Positions 60,801-64,000 of a stretch of DNA of 64,000 nt are shown here, in pieces. Made by a program: the position numbers and the translations under genes. Origin of the DNA: Dallia pectoralis. Taxonomy: Eukaryota > Chordata > Actinopteri > Esociformes > Umbridae. Under the pieces are notes generated by a model that did no database searches, was not told the origin of the DNA, and saw nothing but the letters and a program-made list of their open reading frames with translations. Numbering within the stretch: the first letter of the stretch is position 1; the number at the start of each line of letters is the position of its first letter. The stretch spans positions 9,585,390 to 9,649,389 of the forward strand of contig CM055747.1 in NCBI GenBank assembly GCA_029465975.1, read 5' to 3'.

Positions 60801-63570
60801 TGAAATTTGACTTTTTTATGTTTCAGATTTTTTAAAGAGACCCCAACAAGAGCAACTGTACATTCAGTGCTGTACAGTTATTGCTGTATATTTTTGCTGC
60901 ATATTTTCATTATGGAACTTTTGTACTGCTGTCTTGGCCAAGACTCCCTTGAAATTTCTCCCGGTTAAATAAAGGTTAAATTAAAAAATAGATGTTCTAG
61001 AGAATGGGGATCCTTGTACACTGAAAATACATTCTAAAAATACATTCTAAACATGCTCATATATATGTTTATATTTGCTATCTATAAACGCTTAGTTGTT
61101 TCCTATGTATTACGTTAAGCATTGGCAATGCTCAACTTTTCACCCTCTTAGTGCATGGAACTCATTTCAACATTCGTGTTAGACGGATGGAAAGCAGACT
61201 CGCCCTGTTGAAATACTGCTAGGAAGACCAAAATAGGGAAGCCCTATCTCTACTTATATATTTTTTTGTCAGAAGTCACTTCCAGAAAAGGATATTGTGC
61301 GTTTCAACCTCTTGAGTAACCAAACAAATCATGTAAACACTTTAAGATAGACATCATTGGATCGTCATTGGTTTTCACAATGTAGAGAGTTTGTCACGAC
61401 TTTATGTTTTCTTTTCATGTTGCTCAGGCCAAGAAGGAACGGATGTGACATTGTCTATCAATGACTCCCCAGTTCTAAGCTACACAGATCTGGTGGGCTT
61501 CAGCTATCAAGTGTCAAAGGGCATGGACTTCCTGGCATCTAAGAACGTATGACACATTTAAACTAATCTATCTATACTTTAACAAAACCAATAGATGAAA
61601 TAGGGGTCTAATGGATTACTACTTTGGAAATTGACAGGTTGTAAAAAAGCTAATAAAGATAATCAATTAATATGCAGTTTTTTATCTTCACTTATGGACC
61701 AAACATGGCGTCTGGCGATTCTGGTCCAAGCCTCAGCACGACCAACTGTCTGTGCCTCCCAGTTTTATAGCCTTCCTTGCTGCTGTCCTCTCAATAACAA
61801 TAATACCACCTAAAAATAGTTTGTATTGGAAACGTTAATGACGTTTTTTAAGGTCTAACCCATTAATTTGAGATTTTACAAACCTTATATATTGATCTGT
61901 TACCAAGATATCAACCCCAATAATGGACAATAGCTATAGAAAATTTGTTTTGCTTTATTGGCTCATAAAATAGATATGGAATAGATTTGAGATTAGCACA
62001 AAATGCGACATTTTTGAGAAGCAATAGGTTATTGATCATTTTGATTACTTGGAGTGTACGCTATATGGATGATTGTGGATGCCATGATATGAAATGAATA
62101 AATAATTTGGAGGATTTATAAGTGTACACATTGCAAATGCAAATATGTATTTAATTATATATTTATATATTTATTTCATATTATGGCACCCATAGTCCTC
62201 CATAACGCTAGGGCCTCCTGCATAAGTATTTGCACTGCAGCAGTCTGTTTTTAACTACAAAAAGTTACTTTTAATGCAAGAAAAACAAAGTATATAAAGT
62301 GGGGCAAAATAGTTTTTAGTCAGCTACCAATTGTGCAAGTTCTCCCACTTGAAAAGATGAGAGAGGCCTGTAATTTTCATCATAGGTACACTTCAACTAT
62401 GAGAGACACAATTGAGAAAAAAAATCCAGAAAATCACATGCTAAATTAAGTTTGCCAGCCTTTTAAAATGTTATAGCATAAATCATTTTGAAATATAATT
62501 ATGAGTATGTAGTTTATATAAAAATATATTTAAAAAAATATTTAAAATCACTGTGTAATAGGCCTTTACTGGAATCGAAAAAACACATACAGCTACAGTT
62601 GTAAAAGGCTTAGAAAGAAATAATTAGGAAGTTTTTTTTAAGTGTATATGGGGAAGGAGGAGGAAGGAGGAGTAAATGATTTATTTTTGACTCATTTGTA
62701 ACTTTTGCCATGCTAGGTTTCCTTAATGCATGTTCTGCAATATTACAACAGTTTAGTCAAGGAGACATCGACACCCACTACATCACATGGATATTGAAGG
62801 GTGATGCTTAAAGTGTTATTTTGAACGTCTTACTGAATTGGATTTTACAATGTAGCTTCGACCATTTGGTTTCAACGGTTGATTAAGTATTACAGTAACA
62901 ACCAGAAACCAAATACATGATCTTGTTTGACAGTCGGTTTTGGGTCTATTGTCTTTTCTAAATTCCCTTATTGTATTTCCGAAGCAGCATTCAATTCAAT
63001 ACACAAATTGCTTAATCAGATGCGATGAAAGTCTATACCATAAACACAAAGATATTTAAAACATAACTTAATAAGGTCACTTGATACCTCTGGGATGAGA
63101 CATTCAACAAGATTCCCATGTTAATACTGTCACTGTCACATTTTTTATTTCAATTTACATGATCATTTCAGAGACTTCATAGGTGTGGAAATGTGTTGAG
63201 GAATTTACATTTTGTACATAACCATAATAAGCTTCTAATAACATATAGATTGTGTATGTAGAAGTTTCTATTTTCTTTTTTAAGTTTGCACTCCTTAGTC
63301 TAAAAAGCGATGACAAACATTTTAAAGTGGGATGTTTGATTCAAACTACAGCAAAGCAACTGGAGAATATCTCTAGTCAAACTATTTTTCATAAACAAAT
63401 AATTAATTCCTGATAAATTTGCTTACTGACTCCACATGTCTTTCCAGTGTGTTCACCGTGACCTGGCTGCCAGAAACGTTCTCATCTGTGAGGGAAAGTT
63501 GCTTAAGATCTGTGACTTTGGCCTGGCTCGTGATGTCATGAACGACTCTAACTACATAGCCAAAAGCAGC
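54808..63570 (+). CDS. pdgfrb: platelet-derived growth factor receptor beta, partial (3' end beyond window)
   Basis: Seventeen coding exons join in frame for 849 codons: 54808-54856, 54934-55215, 55395-55652, 55825-55955, 56078-56246, 56877-57060, 57181-57296, 57431-57551, 58152-58363, 58779-58873, 59153-59285, 59742-59846, 59963-60073, 60314-60506, 60610-60755, 61428-61546 and 63448-63570. The order is signal peptide, five Ig domains, one membrane helix, juxtamembrane segment and a tyrosine kinase split by an insert. The product is a plasma-membrane receptor for PDGF-B/D that drives pericyte and smooth-muscle recruitment through PI3K, Ras and PLC-gamma. The kinase insert with YMDM, the juxtamembrane EYIYLDP and the cdx1 neighbour favour pdgfrb over pdgfra, kit or csf1r. 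Missing from the window are the activation-loop end, the rest of the C-lobe and the tail. Confidence 0.96.
54934..58363 (+). other. pdgfrb: pdgfrb ectodomain exons (Ig domains 1-5)
   Basis: Domain 1 (54934-55215) has a TVVCSGWSKVTW core and HSGNYICE. Domain 2 is 55395-55652, with PCVVSDP and SYICRG. Domain 3 (55825-56246) is split by an intron in its middle and has VNCTVKDVE and DSGQYICHV. Domain 4 (56877-57296) lacks the canonical cysteine pair, which is usual for PDGF-receptor domain 4, the receptor-receptor contact. Domain 5 (57431-58363) has LCVTEGVPTPTVHWY and VRCEARNERG. Several N-x-S/T glycosylation sites are present. Confidence 0.93.
58779..63570 (+). other. pdgfrb: pdgfrb membrane, juxtamembrane and kinase exons
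   Basis: 58779-58873 encodes the membrane helix and the stop-transfer WRK. 59153-59285 is the juxtamembrane region with EYIYLDP, matching the two Src-docking tyrosines of the human protein. 59742-59846 holds the GSGAFG loop and VAVKML with the ATP-binding lysine. 59963-60073 carries the alpha-C glutamate in SELKIM. 60314-60755 spans the end of the N-lobe and the kinase insert, with YYN and YMDM. 63448-63570 has HRDLAARN and DFGLAR. Intron 17 (61547-63447) is 1.9 kb, AT-rich and without recognised features. Confidence 0.93.
60836..60992 (+). repeat. retroposon 3' tail in pdgfrb intron 16
   Basis: TACTGCTGTCTTGGCCAAGACTCCC and then CCCGGTTAAATAAAGGTTAAATTAAAAAA is the 3' end of a very common fish LINE/SINE tail. 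Confidence 0.65.
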
Positions 63571-64000
63571 GTGAGTTCTTACGTTATGCTTTTATGAGTA
63601 TTTGTAAACAGGCTATATGAGAACGTCGGATAAGGATGAGAACATGAGAAACAAGAAAACAATAATTTTGTTCGGAAATTCAAAGTGAAAGAAACTGAAA
63701 AATGTATGTTAATTAAATAATGAATGTTCCATTTTAATTAATGTTAATTAAAATTAATTAATTAATGAAAAGAACAATGTGGGTAGATTTGAGGCAAAAT
63801 ACTGCTACAATTACATCTTTATGATTTAGCTTATTTTTAGTATCATACTCTGCTGTTTTGCTGTTTACTTCTGTACCTCTAGAGCATACAATATGTTTTA
63901 AATTAAAGAGCTTGCACAAGGGCTGTTCTGAGGGTAATACTTCCCAAGAGGTTGAGGTTGTTGTTGCCAGAAATGTGGTTGAGTTATTGGATATGGGCTG
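63571..64000 (+). other. pdgfrb: start of pdgfrb intron 18
   Basis: The donor GTGAGT follows codon 849. No further exon was seen before the window ends. The next expected exon would complete the activation segment. Confidence 0.6.

Overview
The window is vertebrate nuclear DNA, almost certainly from a ray-finned (teleost) fish. The genes are split into many short GT-AG exons, and the repeats are typical of fish: decayed Tc1/mariner transposases, hAT elements with 8-bp target duplications, Gypsy-like solo LTRs with 5-bp target duplications, L2/CR1/Rex-like LINE pieces and tRNA-derived SINEs. No bacterial or organellar sequence was seen. The species cannot be fixed from the sequence alone.

Four genes can be modelled with splice phases that close exactly. 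Two belong to one immune-receptor type. At 5979-7436 (+) is a five-exon, 318-codon CD2/SLAM-like surface receptor with an ITIM-like tail. At 18094-21936 (+) is a relative with the same exon and phase plan, whose tail carries a duplicated exon with a YxxM motif in each copy. The other two form the conserved vertebrate pair cdx1-pdgfrb, arranged head to head. cdx1 (probably cdx1b) lies at 37694-42015 (-) in three coding exons. pdgfrb is on the plus strand: TATA box at 49016, non-coding first exon to 49511, start codon at 54808, and seventeen coding exons read through the HRD and DFG kinase motifs up to 63570, where the gene leaves the window. The human CDX1/PDGFRB pair at 5q32 is also divergent, which supports the naming.

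Layout: 1-5900 holds transposon and LTR debris. 5979-7436 is receptor 1. 7577-17350 is repeats: a solo LTR, a hAT MITE, a LINE reverse-transcriptase piece, a Tc1 remnant, a coding-like minisatellite, a perfect hairpin and a near-identical 489-bp tandem duplication. 18094-21936 is receptor 2. 22000-31750 is mostly AT-rich repeats with a degenerate LINE on the minus strand. 31900-37690 is gene-free and contains stretches that look like conserved non-coding sequence downstream of cdx1. 37694-42300 is cdx1 and its promoter. 42300-49000 is the cdx1-pdgfrb intergenic region with a hAT-like element. 49016-64000 is pdgfrb, with a 1.83-kb hAT insertion in intron 1.

Functionally, the two receptors are probable leukocyte adhesion/signalling proteins. 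cdx1 is a Wnt/HOX-linked posterior and gut homeobox factor, and its upstream sequence carries two TCF/LEF consensus sites. pdgfrb is the mural-cell PDGF-B receptor tyrosine kinase. I found no clearly new multi-gene system. The most interesting signals are the duplicated YxxM exon in receptor 2, the loss of the second PI3K-docking tyrosine (human Tyr751) in pdgfrb, the chain of upstream ORFs in the pdgfrb leader, and several datable mobile-element insertions.
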